NCBI GenBank assembly: GCA_963797175.1
Contig: CAWCOL010000006.1
Span: 1 to 64,000 of the forward strand
Length of the DNA stretch: 64,000 nt
Direction of reading: 5' to 3'
Source of the DNA: DATLLN01 sp963797175
GTDB lineage: Bacteria > Actinomycetota > Thermoleophilia > Gaiellales > JAICJC01
Shown here: piece after piece, positions 41,355-49,637 of the stretch
How the letters are laid out: each line of letters starts with the position of its first letter
Position numbering within the stretch: position 1 is the first letter of the stretch
The notes under the pieces: generated by a model
What the model was told of the DNA's origin: nothing
Database searches by the model: none
What the model saw: the letters and a program-made list of their open reading frames with translations, nothing else
Program-made: the position numbers and the translations under genes

Positions 41355-42340
41355 CCAACCTGGATGTGCTCAGCGGAGGCGGCCGCCTGCGTCGCGCGCC
41401 CGCCGGTGCGGTGGCGCTGGTGGCGCTGGGCGCGGCGCTGTGGGGCCTCGACGGCGTGCTGCGCCAGCCGCTGGTGGTCGCCGGCGAGGGGGCCGCGACC
41501 TGGTCGGCGTGGACGATCGTGTTCTACGAGCACATCATCCTGACCGCGGTCGTGCTGCCCATCCTGATCCGCTACCGCAGGGACCTGCGGCTGCTCGACG
41601 GCCGCGACTGGCTGTGCGTCGTCGCGATCGCGTGGGGCGGCTCGGCGCTGGCCACGCTCGCCTTCACCGCGGCCTTCTCGTACGGCAACCCGGACGTGGT
41701 GGTGCTGCTCCAGAAGACCCAGCCGGCGTGGGCGATGCTGGCCGCGGCGGTGGTCGTGGCGGAGTGGCCGGCACCGCAGACCGCGCTGCTCCTGATCCCC
41801 GCGGCGATCGGCACGTACCTGCTCTCGTTCGGCACCTCGTCGCCGGCCACGGCGTTCGCCGGCAGCGCGGGGAAGGCGGCGCTGCTGGCCCTGGTGGCGG
41901 CGCTGCTGTGGGGCGCCGCGACCGCGTTCGGGCGGCGCGCGCTGCGCCACATCGACTCGCCGTTCCTGACCGCGCTGCGCTTCTCGATCGCGCTGCCGCT
42001 GCTGTTCGCCATCGCCGCCGACCACCACGCGCTGGCGCCTCCGGCGGGGGCCCCGGCGGGCGACTGGCTGCGGCTGCCCGCGATCGCCCTCATCCCCGGG
42101 CTGATCGCGATGCTGCTCTATTACCGCGGCCTGCGCTCGACGCCGGCGCCGGTGGCGACGCTGGCCGAGCTGGCCTTCCCCGCCACAGCGCTGATCGTCA
42201 ACTACCTCTTCCTGGACGCGACGCTGTCGGGCGTCCAGCTGCTCGGGTTCGCGATCCTGTGGGGCACGATCGCGCTGCTGCACCGGGCGCCGGTGCGGGT
42301 GCCTGCGCCGATCGCCGAGCCGGCGCCGGCGGTGCCCTGA
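41351..42340 (+). CDS. EamA/DMT-family transporter
   Basis: 329 aa from GTG 41351. About ten membrane helices in two EamA repeats (GAALWGLDGVLRQ ... AEWPAPQTALLLIPAAIGTYLLS; then LWGAATAFGRRAL ... LLGFAILWGTIALLH). DMT exporters move metabolites or amino acids outward. The substrate is unknown. It is divergent from the F420 biosynthesis operon, and may be controlled by the mini-ORF before it. Confidence 0.85.
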   Translation: MTNLDVLSGGGRLRRAPAGAVALVALGAALWGLDGVLRQPLVVAGEGAATWSAWTIVFYEHIILTAVVLPILIRYRRDLRLLDGRDWLCVVAIAWGGSALATLAFTAAFSYGNPDVVVLLQKTQPAWAMLAAAVVVAEWPAPQTALLLIPAAIGTYLLSFGTSSPATAFAGSAGKAALLALVAALLWGAATAFGRRALRHIDSPFLTALRFSIALPLLFAIAADHHALAPPAGAPAGDWLRLPAIALIPGLIAMLLYYRGLRSTPAPVATLAELAFPATALIVNYLFLDATLSGVQLLGFAILWGTIALLHRAPVRVPAPIAEPAPAVP

Positions 42341-42346
42341 GCGTCG

Positions 42347-43132
42347 TCAGCCCGCGTTGCGGGCGTCGCGCCAGGCCAGCAGCTCGGGCAGGAACGAGAG
42401 ATCCCAGTCAGGGCCGCTCGCCGCCATGATCAGGTGGGTGACGCCGACGTCCACGTAGGCGTCGAGGTTCGGCATCGAGTCGCGGCCGATCCCGCCGATC
42501 GAGCGTTCGATAGCTGACGGGTCGCGGCCGACCCGCTCGCACCAGCTGTCCAGTACGGCGCACTTGTGGGCGGCCCGCTCGGGGTCGCCGAAGCCGTTCC
42601 ACATGTCGGCGTGCTGCGCGACGATGCGCAGCGTCACCTGCTCGCCGCCGCCGCCGATCATGATCGGCAGGTGCTCCTGCACGGGCGGCGGGTTGAGCTT
42701 CGCCAGCCGGTCGCGGATCAGCGGCATCGCCCGGTCGAGGTCGCGCAGACGGCTGGGCGCGGTGCCGAACTCGTAGCCGTACTCGGTGTAGTCGTGCTCG
42801 AACCAGCCCGACCCGATGCCGAGGATCAGGCGGCCGCCGGAGATGTGGTCGACCGTCCGCGCCATGTCGGCCAGCAGCTGCGGGTTGCGGTACGAGTTGC
42901 AGGTGACAAGCGCGCCCAGGCGCACCCGCTCGGTCGCCTCCGCCATCGCCGCCAGCACCGTCCAGCACTCGAAGTGCAGGCCGTCGCGGTCGCCGCGCAG
43001 CGGGTAGAAGTGATCCCACGTGTGTACCGTGTCGGCGCCCAGCGCCTCGGCCTCGAGCCAGGCCTCGCGCATCCCCGAGAACGCGCCGTGCATCGGCTGC
43101 ACCTGGACGCCGATGGAGATGGGGTACGCCAC
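42347..43132 (-). CDS. LLM-class F420-dependent oxidoreductase (short type)
   Basis: 261 aa from GTG 43132 (TAGACT 8 nt upstream). Motifs: ISIGVQVQPMHG, DTVHTWDHFYPL, VRLGALVTCNSYRNPQLLADMARTVDHISGGR, LGIGSGWFEHDYTEYGYEFGT and LPIMIGGGGEQVTL. It belongs to a shorter branch of F420-dependent luciferase-like enzymes. It is divergent from a PPOX protein. Together with 36704 and fgd it makes three LLM enzymes in 6.5 kb. Confidence 0.88.
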   Translation of the reverse strand: MAYPISIGVQVQPMHGAFSGMREAWLEAEALGADTVHTWDHFYPLRGDRDGLHFECWTVLAAMAEATERVRLGALVTCNSYRNPQLLADMARTVDHISGGRLILGIGSGWFEHDYTEYGYEFGTAPSRLRDLDRAMPLIRDRLAKLNPPPVQEHLPIMIGGGGEQVTLRIVAQHADMWNGFGDPERAAHKCAVLDSWCERVGRDPSAIERSIGGIGRDSMPNLDAYVDVGVTHLIMAASGPDWDLSFLPELLAWRDARNAG

Positions 43133-43140
43133 GCCGCGGG

Positions 43141-43146
43141 AGTCTA
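43141..43146 (-). promoter_or_regulatory. -10 element of a leaderless gene
   Basis: TAGACT on the reverse strand, 8 nt before GTG 43132. Confidence 0.45.
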
Positions 43147-43166
43147 GTCAACAGCGTGCCCGCGGC

Positions 43167-43172
43167 TAGAAT
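43167..43172 (+). promoter_or_regulatory. -10 element of a leaderless gene
   Basis: TAGAAT ends 9 nt before ATG 43182; no ribosome site. Confidence 0.5.
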
Positions 43173-43181
43173 CCGCGCCCG

Positions 43182-43608
43182 ATGGCCGTCGACCTCGACA
43201 CGCTCGACCCCCTTCGGCGCCCGCGTCGAGCGGCGGCTGCGGGACGAGGTGATCGCCTGGCTGGTGACGGTCAGCCCCCGCGGGATGCCGCAGCCGAGCC
43301 CGATCTGGTTCCTCTGGGACGGCGCGGACAGCCTGCTCATCTACAGCCGGCCGGACACGCCGAAGCTGCGCAACATCGCCGCCAACCCGCGAGTGGCGGT
43401 GCACCTCGAGGGCGACGGCAGGGGCGGCGACATCATCGTGCTGCTGGGCCGTGCTGCCGTCACCGAGGATCCGCCCGGCGACGAGATCCCCGACTACGTC
43501 GAGAAGTACCGTGAGCTGATCGCCGGCAACGGGTGGACGCCCGCGTCCTTCGCGGCCGACTACTCCGTGCCGCTGCGCGTGACGGCCACCCGACTGCAGG
43601 GCCACTAG
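43182..43608 (+). CDS. F420-dependent PPOX oxidoreductase, apparent +1 frameshift
   Basis: About 141 aa after removing one C from the CCCCC run at 43208-43212. The front (AVDLDTLDP) and the rest (FGARVERRLRDEVIAWLVTVSPRG) are in neighbouring frames; span 3n+1. The fold is that of Rv3369-like PPOX proteins: GMPQPSPIWFLWDG, LIYSRPDTPKLRNIAANPRVAVHLEGDG. The leaderless ATG 43182 supports the N-terminal frame as genuine. Confidence 0.8.
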
Positions 43609-43840
43609 GCGGGCTTTCGCCACACCTCGTGCCAGACACGGCCTGTTAGCGCGTACGGCGGGAGGACACCAGCGGTGCTCGGTGCGCGTCCACCCGCGAG
43701 CGCACGCCCGCCCCGGCGTCCCAGCCACGAGCTCCCCGGCCCCCACACGCCAGCCGCGCATCTCCGGCAAGCGTGGACGGCCCACGCACCGCCCCGATCC
43801 CCGAATCGGGTCTGACCCCAATCATGTCTCCGGGGTGGCG
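43609..43840. other. Convergent intergenic region
   Basis: 232 bp between two convergent genes. A hairpin-like CCCGA-A-TCGGG and GGGTCTGACCCC lie at about 43797-43821. I see no gene, RNA or 12-bp repeat here. Confidence 0.5.
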
Positions 43841-44386
43841 TCAGGCTGCCCTGGCCAGGCCGAGCAGGGTGGCGCGCAGCGGCCGGACTCGGGCGCTGAG
43901 GCGGTAGGAGGTGCGCGGGGGGTAGGTCGCCTCGACCGAGCGCTCGACGGCCTCGGCCGCCGAGAGCGTCTTCAGCGCCTGGGTCAGCGCTCGTGGCGTC
44001 ACGCCGGGCAACATCGCCCGCAGCTCTCCGAACCGGCGGTCGGTGTCCAGAGCGGCAACCACTGGCATCGACCACTTGCGCATCCCGACGTCCCCCAGGC
44101 CGAGCTCGGCGAGCTGATCGATCAGCCGCACGCAGGCCGGGCCGAGCCGCGCGCCGGCGGCCGTCAGCACGTACTCCGGGCGCAGGGGATGGCCGTACCC
44201 GGGGTTGCGCTCGACCAGACCGCGCTGGGCGAGGTCGTCGAGCGCGCGCCGCAGCGACTCCCGGGCGGCGCCGGTGCGATGCGCCAGCGTGACCATTCGG
44301 CTGCCGCGGCTGCGGTGCAGCTCGGCCAGCACGGGAACGGCCCAGCGGTGGTGGAACAGGTCGATCAGCGCGCGCTCGTTTGACAT
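43841..44386 (-). CDS. HxlR-like regulator with two winged-helix domains
   Basis: 181 aa from ATG 44386 (TATACT at 44399-44404 reverse, 12 nt upstream). The first domain (LIDLFHHRWAVPVLAELHRSRGSRMV ... LRRALDDLAQRGLVERNPGYGHPLRPEYVLT) and the second (GMRKWSMPVVAALDTDRRFGELRAMLPGVTPRALTQALKTL) both look like HxlR folds, so one chain may mimic the usual dimer. It is divergent from the VOC gene and probably regulates it. Confidence 0.85.
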   Translation of the reverse strand: MSNERALIDLFHHRWAVPVLAELHRSRGSRMVTLAHRTGAARESLRRALDDLAQRGLVERNPGYGHPLRPEYVLTAAGARLGPACVRLIDQLAELGLGDVGMRKWSMPVVAALDTDRRFGELRAMLPGVTPRALTQALKTLSAAEAVERSVEATYPPRTSYRLSARVRPLRATLLGLARAA

Positions 44387-44437
44387 GAAAGTGATTCTAG
44401 TATACAAACAGGTCACACTCGACGAAGGGAGCTGACC

Positions 44438-44842
44438 GTGACCACCGACACCCGCCCGATCACCTACGCCGGCCACATGACCGCGGCGATCTCGGTCGCC
44501 GACCTCGACCGGTCGCTGGCCTGGTACCAGGACGTGCTCGGCTTCCGGCTCCTCTACACCCTGGCCGACTGGGGATGGGCGGAGCTGGAGACGTCGATCC
44601 CCGGCGTCAACCTCGGCGTCGGCCAGGCCGAACAGGTGCAGCCCGAGGGCGGCGCCACCCTGACGTTCGGGGTCACCGACATCGCTGCCGCCCGCGCCTG
44701 GCTGGAGAGCCGCGACGTCCGCTTCGACGGCGAGACCCGCGAGATCGACGGCATGGTGCAACTCGCCACCTTCTACGACCCGGACGGCAACACCTTCATG
44801 CTCGCCCAGCGGCTCGACTCGGCGCCCGAAGAGCGCGGGTAG
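44438..44842 (+). CDS. VOC-family protein (glyoxalase/dioxygenase-like)
   Basis: 134 aa from GTG with AAGGGAG 7 nt upstream. Two VOC modules: HMTAAISVADLDRSLAWYQDVLGF and ATLTFGVTDIAAARAWLES, ending TFYDPDGNTFMLAQ with the Glu position replaced by Met-Leu. Metal ligands are therefore incomplete compared with glyoxalase I. It is next to a divergent HxlR regulator, a common pairing for resistance or detoxification genes. The MFS gene follows closely. Confidence 0.83.
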   Translation: MTTDTRPITYAGHMTAAISVADLDRSLAWYQDVLGFRLLYTLADWGWAELETSIPGVNLGVGQAEQVQPEGGATLTFGVTDIAAARAWLESRDVRFDGETREIDGMVQLATFYDPDGNTFMLAQRLDSAPEERG

Positions 44843-44851
44843 CATGCGCGC

Positions 44852-46114
44852 ATGATCGCCCGCGCCGCCCGCCTGCACTACGCGTGGGTGGTCGCTGCGG
44901 TCACCTTCCTCGTCCTGCTGACGGCGGCCGGCTTCCGGGCGACGCCGGGCGTGCTGATCATCCCGCTCGAGCACGAGTTCGGCTGGTCGACCGCGCTGAT
45001 CGGCGGTGCGGTCGCCGTCAACCTGCTGGTGTACGGCATCGGCGCACCCTTCGCCGCGGCCGTCGTCGAGCGCTTCGGCGTTCGCCGCGTGTGCTCGATC
45101 GCGCTCGTGCTGGTGGCGGTCGGCGCCTCCCTGACGACGCTGATGACGTCCGCGTGGCAGCTCTACCTGCTGTGGGGCCTCGTCGTCGGCGGGGCCACCG
45201 GCGCGATCGCCGTGCCGCTGGCCGCGATCGTGGCCAACCGCTGGTTCGACCGGCGCCGCGGGCTGGTCACCGGCATTCTCACGTCGAGCAACGCCAGCGG
45301 CCAGCTCGTCTTCCTGCCGTTGATGGCGTGGGTCGTGACGGCGTACAGCTGGCGCGCGGCGGCGCTCGTCGTGGCAGGCGCCGCCCTGCTGCTGGTGCTG
45401 CCGCTGGCACTGATCTTCCTGCGCTCGCGGCCGTCGGACATGGGGTTGGCGCCGTACGGCGGCGAGCACGTGCTGCCGACCCCGCCACTGCAGAACCCGT
45501 TCCGCAATGCCGTCACCGTGCTCCGCGACGCGGTCCGGGTGCGCGACTTCTGGCTGCTGGCCGGCGCCTTCTTCATCTGCGGCGCGACCACCAACGGGCT
45601 GATCGGCACGCACCTGATCGCCGCCTGCTCCGACCACGGCCTGAGCCAGGTGCGCGGCGCCGGCCTGCTCGCCGCGATCGGCGTGTTCGACGTGATCGGC
45701 ACCACGTGCTCCGGCTGGCTGACCGACCGCTACGACCCTCGCTGGCTGCTGTTCTGGTACTACGGGCTGCGGGGGATCTCGCTGCTGGGGCTGAACGCGG
45801 CGCTGAGCGACGCCGGGCTCGGCCTCGCCGCCTTCACGGTGTTCTACGGGCTCGACTGGGTCGCCACGGTGCCCCCGACCGTCGCCCTCTGCCGCCAGGC
45901 GTTCGGCCGCGAGCGGGTGGGCGTCGTCTTCGCCTGGGTGTTCGCGTGCCACCAGTTCGGCGCGGCGTTCGCCGCGTGGGGCGCCGGCGCGAGCCGCACC
46001 TGGCTGCACTCCTACCAGCCGGCGTTCCTGGTGGCGGGCACGCTGGGCGTGATCGCCGCGGCGCTCAGCCTGGGCGTGGGGCGGCGGCTGGTGCTGCGGC
46101 CCGCTGCCGCGTAG
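44852..46114 (+). CDS. MFS transporter (monocarboxylate/OFA-like)
   Basis: 420 aa, about 12 membrane helices. The first half has FGWSTALIGGAVAVNLLVYGIGAPFAAAVVERFGVRRV and NRWFDRRRGLVTGILTSSNASGQLVFLP, typical of MCT/OFA carriers. TAGCAT 6 nt before ATG 44852 suggests an internal leaderless start; its TAG is the stop of the VOC gene. The substrate is probably an organic acid, but this is inference. It overlaps the convergent MFS gene by 50 bp. Confidence 0.86.
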   Translation: MIARAARLHYAWVVAAVTFLVLLTAAGFRATPGVLIIPLEHEFGWSTALIGGAVAVNLLVYGIGAPFAAAVVERFGVRRVCSIALVLVAVGASLTTLMTSAWQLYLLWGLVVGGATGAIAVPLAAIVANRWFDRRRGLVTGILTSSNASGQLVFLPLMAWVVTAYSWRAAALVVAGAALLLVLPLALIFLRSRPSDMGLAPYGGEHVLPTPPLQNPFRNAVTVLRDAVRVRDFWLLAGAFFICGATTNGLIGTHLIAACSDHGLSQVRGAGLLAAIGVFDVIGTTCSGWLTDRYDPRWLLFWYYGLRGISLLGLNAALSDAGLGLAAFTVFYGLDWVATVPPTVALCRQAFGRERVGVVFAWVFACHQFGAAFAAWGAGASRTWLHSYQPAFLVAGTLGVIAAALSLGVGRRLVLRPAAA

Positions 46115-47507
46115 CCGTCGCTGCGGGAGGCCGCCGCGCCGGCGGCACGAGGATCGCGGCCACGACGGCGAGCAGGGTGACCGCCGCGGAAAGTGCGAAG
46201 GCCACCGTGAACCCGTGGTCGCTGGGGAGTCCGGCGACCACCGAGGCGGTCAGCACCGCCGCCGAGATCTGGCTGCCGAGGGCGCCGCCGATCGTCCGCA
46301 TGATCGTGTTCATGCCGGTGGCGATGCCCGTCTGGCTGCGCGGCACGGCCGCGACGATCAGGTTCGCCAGCGCAGAGAACGCGAAGCCGATGCCGACGCC
46401 CAGCAGCGCGGCGGCGACGTAGATCATCTCCTGCCGGTCGTGGGCGAAGGCCAGCAGCAGGTACGAGATCCCGGCGATCCCCGCGCCCAGGCCCAGCGGG
46501 AGGCGCGCGCCTCGCTCGGCGGCGATCCGCCCGGCGATCGGGCTGACCAGCAGCATGGCGACGGTGGAGGGCAGCATGAAGAGGCCGGCCTCGGTCACCG
46601 AGGCGCCGAACCCGACGCCGGCCGACGCGGGCGTCTCGACCAGCTGGGGGATCAGCACGAACGAGCTGTACATGCCGAAGCCGATCAGCAGCGCCGCCAG
46701 GTTCGTCGTCCAGACACCGCGGATGCGCATCATCGCCATGTCCACCAGCGGCTCGCGCGACCGCGCCTCGACGACGATCCAGACGACCAGCAGCACCGCG
46801 GCGCCGAGCAGCAGCGCCAGCACCCGCGGCGACGCCCAGCCCCACGACGAGCCCTGCGTCACGCCCAGCAGCAGGCAGACCAGCCAGCCCGAGAGCAGGC
46901 TCGCGCCGACCCAGTTGACGCGACCCGGTGCCCGCACGGGCGACTCCGGGATGAGCAGCTGCGCGGCGATCGCGGAGATGACGACCGGCACCAGCGGCAG
47001 CCAGAACAGCCAGTGGTAGGAGAGGTGCTCCGTGATCGGGCCGGCGAGGACGATGCCGAGCCCGCCGCCGAAGCCGAGGATGGCCGAGATCAGGGCGATG
47101 CCGACCGGCACCTGCTCGGCCGGGAACTCGTCGCGGATGATGCCGAACGCGAGCGGGAACACCGCGCCGCCCAGCCCCTGGATCAGGCGGCCGACGATCA
47201 TCACCTGGATCGAGGTGGCCAGCGCCGCCACCAGCGTGCCGAAGGCGAGCGCCACCAGCGTGATCACCAGCACGCGGCGCTTGCCGTGGATGTCGCCCAG
47301 CCTGCCCGCGATCGGCGTCGCCACCGACGCGCTCAACAGGTAGCCGGTGAGGATCCACGCGACCCCGGCCGTGCTGGTGTTCAGCGAGAGCTGGATCTCG
47401 CGCAGCGCCGGCGCGACCAGCGACTGCAGGAGCGCAAAGGAGACCCCGGCCATCGCCAGGATGGCGAACGTCAGGCGATGGTGGGGTCTCTGCGCATGCG
47501 GATCCAC
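46065..47507 (-). CDS. MFS drug transporter, DHA2 (EmrB/QacA) family
   Basis: 480 aa from GTG 47507 (TAACCT 9 nt upstream). Fourteen helices. Motif A region GRLGDIHGKRRVLV, GRLIQGLGGAVFPLAFGIIRDEFP (motif C/D) and the mid-chain GFGMYSSFVLIPQLVE are typical of 14-helix drug:H+ antiporters. The C-terminal tail is Ala/Pro/Arg-rich. No regulator is adjacent on the same strand. Confidence 0.9.
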   Translation of the reverse strand: MDPHAQRPHHRLTFAILAMAGVSFALLQSLVAPALREIQLSLNTSTAGVAWILTGYLLSASVATPIAGRLGDIHGKRRVLVITLVALAFGTLVAALATSIQVMIVGRLIQGLGGAVFPLAFGIIRDEFPAEQVPVGIALISAILGFGGGLGIVLAGPITEHLSYHWLFWLPLVPVVISAIAAQLLIPESPVRAPGRVNWVGASLLSGWLVCLLLGVTQGSSWGWASPRVLALLLGAAVLLVVWIVVEARSREPLVDMAMMRIRGVWTTNLAALLIGFGMYSSFVLIPQLVETPASAGVGFGASVTEAGLFMLPSTVAMLLVSPIAGRIAAERGARLPLGLGAGIAGISYLLLAFAHDRQEMIYVAAALLGVGIGFAFSALANLIVAAVPRSQTGIATGMNTIMRTIGGALGSQISAAVLTASVVAGLPSDHGFTVAFALSAAVTLLAVVAAILVPPARRPPAATATRQRAAAPAAAPRPG

Positions 47508-47550
47508 AGCCCGAGCAGGTTACCCCGCGGGCACTCCGATCCGGAGCAGA

Positions 47551-47652
47551 TCAGATCACGCGGAGCACGAGCACGATGATGATGATCAGCAGGATGATCC
47601 CGACGATGCCGAGACCGGTGCCGAGTGCGAGCAGTGGGAGAGTCAGTGTCAT
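47551..47652 (-). CDS. 33-aa hydrophobic membrane peptide
   Basis: Reads MTLTLPLLALGTGL then GIVGIILLIIIIVLVLRVI. One membrane helix fills nearly the whole chain. GAGG lies 5 nt before ATG 47652. It resembles the very short DUF5670/Lmo0937-like single-span proteins. Function unknown. It sits between the MFS gene and argA, reading away from argA. Confidence 0.55.
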   Translation of the reverse strand: MTLTLPLLALGTGLGIVGIILLIIIIVLVLRVI

Positions 47653-47693
47653 GGCGGCCTCGGTACCCGGGCCCGCGGCCCCGTAAACGCACC

Positions 47694-47699
47694 TATCCT
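47694..47699 (+). promoter_or_regulatory. -10 element of argA
   Basis: TATCCT ends 7 nt before ATG 47707; leaderless. Confidence 0.5.
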
Positions 47700-47706
47700 C
47701 CGGCGC

Positions 47707-48204
47707 ATGCTGCCCGTTGTCCGCCGTGCGCGCACCGCCGACGTGCGCGAGTTGCACCGGATCGTCTCGCTCTACGTCGAGCAGGGCATCCTGCTCGGCA
47801 AGCAGCTGGTGACGCTGTACGAGGACGTCCAGGACTTCCTGGTCGCCGAGCTGGACGGCCGCGTGGTCGGCTGCGGCGCGCTCCACGTGATGTGGGAGGA
47901 CCTGGCCGAGGTGCGCACGGTCGCGGTCGATCCGGCCGCCCGCGGCCGCGGCGTCGGCCACGCGCTGGTCGGCCGGCTGGTCGAGACCGCGCGGGAGCTG
48001 GGCGTGACCCGCGTCTTCGTGCTCACGTTCGAGGACGCCTTCTTTGCCCGGCACGGCTTCCACCCGATCGCCGGCACGCCGGTGCCGGCCGACGTCTACG
48101 ACGAGCTGCGCCGCTCCTACGACGAGGGCGTCGCCGAGTTCCTCGACCTGCCCCGGGTCAAGCCCAACACGCTGGGCAACACCCGGATGCTGCTCGAGCT
48201 CTGA
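47707..48204 (+). CDS. argA: Short N-acetylglutamate synthase (actinobacterial ArgA, GNAT)
   Basis: 165 aa. Matches the mycobacterial Rv2747-type ArgA over its length: VRRARTADVRELHRIVSLY, LVTLYEDVQDFLVAELDGRVVGCGALHVMWEDLAEVRTVAVDP, RGRGVGHALVGRLVE (acetyl-CoA loop), FVLTFEDAFFARHGFHPI and SYDEGVAEFLDLPRVKPNTLGNTRMLL. It makes N-acetylglutamate for arginine synthesis, lacking the kinase-like domain of classical ArgA. Monocistronic here. Confidence 0.93.
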   Translation: MLPVVRRARTADVRELHRIVSLYVEQGILLGKQLVTLYEDVQDFLVAELDGRVVGCGALHVMWEDLAEVRTVAVDPAARGRGVGHALVGRLVETARELGVTRVFVLTFEDAFFARHGFHPIAGTPVPADVYDELRRSYDEGVAEFLDLPRVKPNTLGNTRMLLEL

Positions 48205-48606
48205 CTACTCCGGCGTCGGCGTCATCCCGTAGACGAAGAACGCCGGCTCGTCGCCCACGTTCTCGAGCTGGTACGTCCAGCCCGGCGCGAGGTAGACGCT
48301 GTCGTCTGGGCGCAGCTCGAGTACACCCTCGTCCCAGGTCAGCCGCAGGTGGCCGCGGATGATGAAGTAGGTCTCGTCCACCGGCCCGTACCAGTGGTCG
48401 TCCGGGCCCATGTCGTCCGCCTCCCGCGACGACCAGGTGTTCGACCGCTCGCCGGGATCGAGCCAGGACGCGCCCAGGAGCAGGTTCGACCCGCACCGTT
48501 TCCGCGTCACGATCCGGGCGATGCGCACCCTCGTCACGGCCTGGTCGGCCGGGGTGACGGGCACGTCGGCGAGCGGTATCACCATCGGTCGGGGGCGGTC
48601 GTCCAT
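48205..48606 (-). CDS. Single-domain cupin protein
   Basis: 133 aa; ATG 48606 with GGAGGAG 5 nt upstream. Cupin barrel: WLDPGERSNTWSSREADDMGPDDHWYGPVDETYFIIRGHLRLTWDEG in order, then SVYLAPGWTYQLENVGDEPAFFVYG. The His/Glu metal positions of motif 1 are only partly present. Function unknown. Its promoter region has the GAATCA-NN-TGATTC palindrome shared with gltB. Confidence 0.82.
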   Translation of the reverse strand: MDDRPRPMVIPLADVPVTPADQAVTRVRIARIVTRKRCGSNLLLGASWLDPGERSNTWSSREADDMGPDDHWYGPVDETYFIIRGHLRLTWDEGVLELRPDDSVYLAPGWTYQLENVGDEPAFFVYGMTPTPE

Positions 48607-48661
48607 CGGGCTCCTCCTTGCGGTCGGCGTCGGCGGGTAGCTTCTCACGGGACCGGAGACC

Positions 48662-48675
48662 GAATCACATGATTC
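48662..48675. promoter_or_regulatory. GAATCA-NN-TGATTC palindrome before the cupin gene
   Basis: GAATCA (48662-48667) and TGATTC (48670-48675) are perfect arms with a 2-nt centre, 56 bp upstream of the cupin start. The same sequence type is at 58810-58823 before gltB. Confidence 0.5.
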
Positions 48676-48774
48676 AGCGGCCGTTACATGATCGACTCAC
48701 CTGTTGCGCGGCGCGGGCGGGTCTGCGATACTCGCGGCGCGGCCTTGCCAAGGGGCGCACATGAACCGGAGCGT

Positions 48775-48809
48775 CGAGACCCCGGCTCCCTCGCACGGAC
48801 GGGGTCTCG
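48775..48809. promoter_or_regulatory. 10-bp-arm hairpin upstream of the anti-sigma gene
   Basis: CGAGACCCCG (48775-48784) and CGGGGTCTCG (48800-48809) are perfect complements with a 15-nt loop. It lies in the divergent region before the HATPase gene; role unknown. Confidence 0.45.
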
Positions 48810-48863
48810 TCGTCTCGGCTGACGATGCATACGCAAGGCCGTTTCGGGGTATACGGTTCCTCG

Positions 48864-49259
48864 GTGTCACACCGCACTGAACTGGCGCTCCGCCTCCGCG
48901 CAACCGTCGATTCAGTGCGTACGGCCCGACACGCGGTCGACGGCTTCGGCCCGCTGGGGTCGCACCCCGACGTCGCCTTCCGTGTGCGCCTGCTGATCAC
49001 CGAGCTGGTCGCGAACAGCGTGCGCCATGCCGGGCTGGCAACGAGCGACCGGATCGGGCTCGACATCGAGGCGAGCGACGCGATGGTGCGCGTCGAGGTG
49101 CGGGACGGCGGCCGGGGATTCCAGCCGCCGGCGCGGTTCGACGGCCCGCCCGAGGGCACGTCCGGGCGCGGCCTCTACCTGGTGGACGCGCTCGCCGACC
49201 GGTGGGGCGTCGAGGGCGGCGAGCGCTGTACGACGGTCTGGTTCGAGGTCGACCTATGA
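48864..49259 (+). CDS. Anti-sigma factor-type serine kinase (RsbW/SpoIIAB-like)
   Basis: 131 aa from GTG 48864, chosen because TATACG lies 8 nt upstream; ATG 48825 would add 13 residues. HATPase_c_2 domain: N-box LLITELVANSVRHAG, G1 DGGRGF and G2 SGRGLYLVDALADRWGV are intact, so it should bind ATP. Such proteins bind sigma factors and phosphorylate STAS antagonists. It opens a cluster with two STAS proteins, another HATPase and a sigma factor. Confidence 0.85.
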   Translation: MSHRTELALRLRATVDSVRTARHAVDGFGPLGSHPDVAFRVRLLITELVANSVRHAGLATSDRIGLDIEASDAMVRVEVRDGGRGFQPPARFDGPPEGTSGRGLYLVDALADRWGVEGGERCTTVWFEVDL

Positions 49260-49263
49260 GCCG

Positions 49264-49575
49264 TCAGGGGATGACATGCACGGTGTGGCCGATCAGCGTC
49301 AGGTCGAGCACCCGGCGCACCGACGGCGACGTGCAGACCAGCTCGAGGCGCGCGCCCCGCTCGGACAGGCGCTGCGCGGCTGCGAGCATCACCCCGAGGG
49401 CAGAGGAGTCGAGCAGCTCCGCATCCGGCGCCGACACGCGGACGACATCGGGTGTCTCCGCCTCGGCCGCGTCGAGCGCCGCCCGCAGGGCGTCGGCGCT
49501 GCTCAGGTCGAGCTCGCCGGGCACGTGCACGACCGCCGCCCGCTCGTCCACCATGGCGTGCTCGATCCGCTCCAC
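49264..49575 (-). CDS. STAS-domain anti-sigma factor antagonist
   Basis: 103 aa from GTG. RsbV/SpoIIAA fold: AVVHVPGELDLSSADALRAAL and the phospho-site region DAELLDSSALGVMLAAAQRL, with Ser in DSS. When unphosphorylated it would bind the anti-sigma kinase and free the sigma factor. It ends 4 bp after the HATPase gene, convergent. Confidence 0.88.
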   Translation of the reverse strand: MERIEHAMVDERAAVVHVPGELDLSSADALRAALDAAEAETPDVVRVSAPDAELLDSSALGVMLAAAQRLSERGARLELVCTSPSVRRVLDLTLIGHTVHVIP

Positions 49576-49623
49576 GCCGGCAGGTGTTCCCTCGCGCCTG
49601 TACGGGTCAAACCCGCCAGCCAG

Positions 49624-49629
49624 TATGCT
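49624..49629 (+). promoter_or_regulatory. -10 element of a leaderless gene
   Basis: TATGCT ends 8 nt before ATG 49638; no ribosome site. Confidence 0.5.
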
Positions 49630-49637
49630 CGACTGAG

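Noticed and set aside
43797..43821. GGGTCTGACCCC and a nearby CCCGA/TCGGG hairpin as a member of the repeat family
   Set aside because: It does not follow the 12-bp period or unit sequence. A vaguely similar CGGGGTCGG near 28116 is too short to define an element.
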